NCBI RefSeq assembly: GCF_012843265.1 | Contig: NZ_JABAIT010000015.1 | Coordinates: forward strand, 1-64,000 | Direction of reading: 5' to 3' | Length of the DNA: 64,000 nt | Source of the DNA: Bacillus sp. DNRA2 | Lineage (GTDB): Bacteria > Bacillota > Bacilli > Bacillales > Cytobacillaceae | Part shown: positions 63,554 through 64,000 of the stretch, piece after piece | How the letters are laid out: each line of letters opens with the position of its first letter | How positions within the stretch are numbered: position 1 is the first letter of the stretch | Position numbers and translations under genes: made by a program | Notes under the pieces: generated by a model | Database searches by the model: none | The model's input: the letters and a program-made list of their open reading frames with translations, nothing else | Told to the model about the DNA's origin: nothing

Positions 63554-63838
63554 TTGAAAAATGATTTTAATAACGACGATCAGCGGTTTAGGATTGCACA
63601 TCGAGAAGCTGTTATTGGAATTATTCTCGTTTTGATTAATTTTCTGTGGTGGTATGGCTTTGGTTATGGTCTAGGTTCAGATAAGGTTGAAAATTATACA
63701 TATATATTGGGGTTTCCAGCGTGGTTTTTTTATAGCTGCATTGCGGGGACAGTTGTGATCATTCTCCTCGTAGTGGTTTCTGTAAAGTACCTTTTTAAAG
63801 ATATCCCTTTTGAAGGTGATGAGGGGGATCATAAATGA
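63554..63838 (+). CDS. yhdT: YhdT family (DUF997) membrane protein
   Basis: 94 residues, two membrane helices (about 21-40 and 54-77). The motif around INFLWWYGFGYGLG and YILGFPAWFFYSC is typical for YhdT, a small protein normally found immediately before the pantothenate symporter panF. TTG 63554 has AGGAGG seven bases upstream. Its stop overlaps the panF ATG by four bases (ATGA). It may be a helper subunit of the symporter. Confidence 0.88.
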   Translation: MKNDFNNDDQRFRIAHREAVIGIILVLINFLWWYGFGYGLGSDKVENYTYILGFPAWFFYSCIAGTVVIILLVVVSVKYLFKDIPFEGDEGDHK

Positions 63839-64000
63839 ACTGGGCCGTCATTACGCCGTTAATCATTTTCTTAGGAATCATTTTTGCAGTAGGGTTTTGG
63901 TCAAATAAATTTGTGCTTCAATCTGATTCTTTTGTCAAAGAATATTTTTTGGGAGAAAGGCAGTTGGGGGGCTTTGTGTTGGCGATGACGATGGTCGCAA
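63835..64000 (+). CDS. panF: Sodium/pantothenate symporter, 5' part
   Basis: The first 55 codons of a gene cut by the window end. The reading frame from ATG 63835 gives a first membrane helix (ITPLIIFLGIIFAVGFW, about 7-23) and the SSS-family motif EYFLGERQLGGFVLAMTM (about 36-53). Together with an overlapping yhdT this supports panF. GAGGGGG lies upstream within yhdT. The remainder of the gene is outside the window. Confidence 0.82.
   Translation, partial: MNWAVITPLIIFLGIIFAVGFWSNKFVLQSDSFVKEYFLGERQLGGFVLAMTMVA

Overview
The window looks like chromosomal DNA of an endospore-forming, low-GC Gram-positive of the Bacillaceae. Reasons: low-GC coding sequence with strong AGGAGG-type ribosome binding sites and frequent GTG/TTG starts; close relatives of B. 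subtilis proteins (YkkC/YkkD, YugI, RsbT, sporulation-type histidine kinases); lipoproteins in place of periplasmic proteins; and dispersed palindromic repeats. No rRNA, tRNA, CRISPR array, prophage or complete insertion sequence was seen. The left edge holds the 3' tail of a group II intron.

Layout. 1-7 kb: intron tail, DUF4395 membrane protein, PLP aminotransferase, lemA plus a TPM-domain gene, a methyltransferase, a YgbA-like protein, a UvrC-like GIY-YIG nuclease and a LysR regulator divergent from an MFS transporter. 8.3-13.9 kb: a secreted Met-rich DUF2680 protein and two OmpR-type two-component systems. 13.9-16.2 kb: a stressosome-like module (RsbT-like kinase, then a histidine kinase fused in frame to an RsbR-like STAS protein). 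16.6-18.7 kb: an orphan F0 cassette (subunit a, a short subunit b, and an AtpZ-like/DUF3939-like membrane protein) with no c subunit and no F1 genes. 19-32 kb: an ASCH protein, a solute-binding lipoprotein overlapping a GGDEF-EAL enzyme, and an 8.2-kb cyclic beta-glucan synthase gene. 32-41.7 kb: a sporulation-type kinase, ykkCD, nrdD/nrdG, a TetR-controlled ABC-2 exporter and an Atg22-like MFS protein. 41.7-50.8 kb: a phosphodiesterase, an FNR-box hemerythrin/PAS protein, DUF2157 and GDYXXLXY proteins, a P-type ATPase behind a yybP-ykoY manganese riboswitch, and an amino-acid permease. 51-64 kb: pssA, DUF2062, TetR plus MMPL transporter, rluF, NhaC antiporter, an orphan LIV-type binding protein, HAD hydrolase, ynfA, yugI, GNAT, a lipoprotein, and yhdT followed by the start of panF.

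Themes. Signalling is dense: two TCS pairs, two further kinases, an RsbT/STAS module and a c-di-GMP enzyme. Several anaerobic or NO-related genes occur (nrdDG with an NrdR box, DUF438 with an FNR-type box, YgbA). Two repeat families stand out. Three copies of one GC-rich unit are exactly 133 bp long. Five very long palindromes share a GGGGGAC-T-GTCCCCC core but have different, self-complementary arms, and each lies at a gene 3' end. The most unusual locus is the orphan a/b/AtpZ-like F0 cassette.

All assignments come from reading the sequence and from remembered family features; no database search was run.
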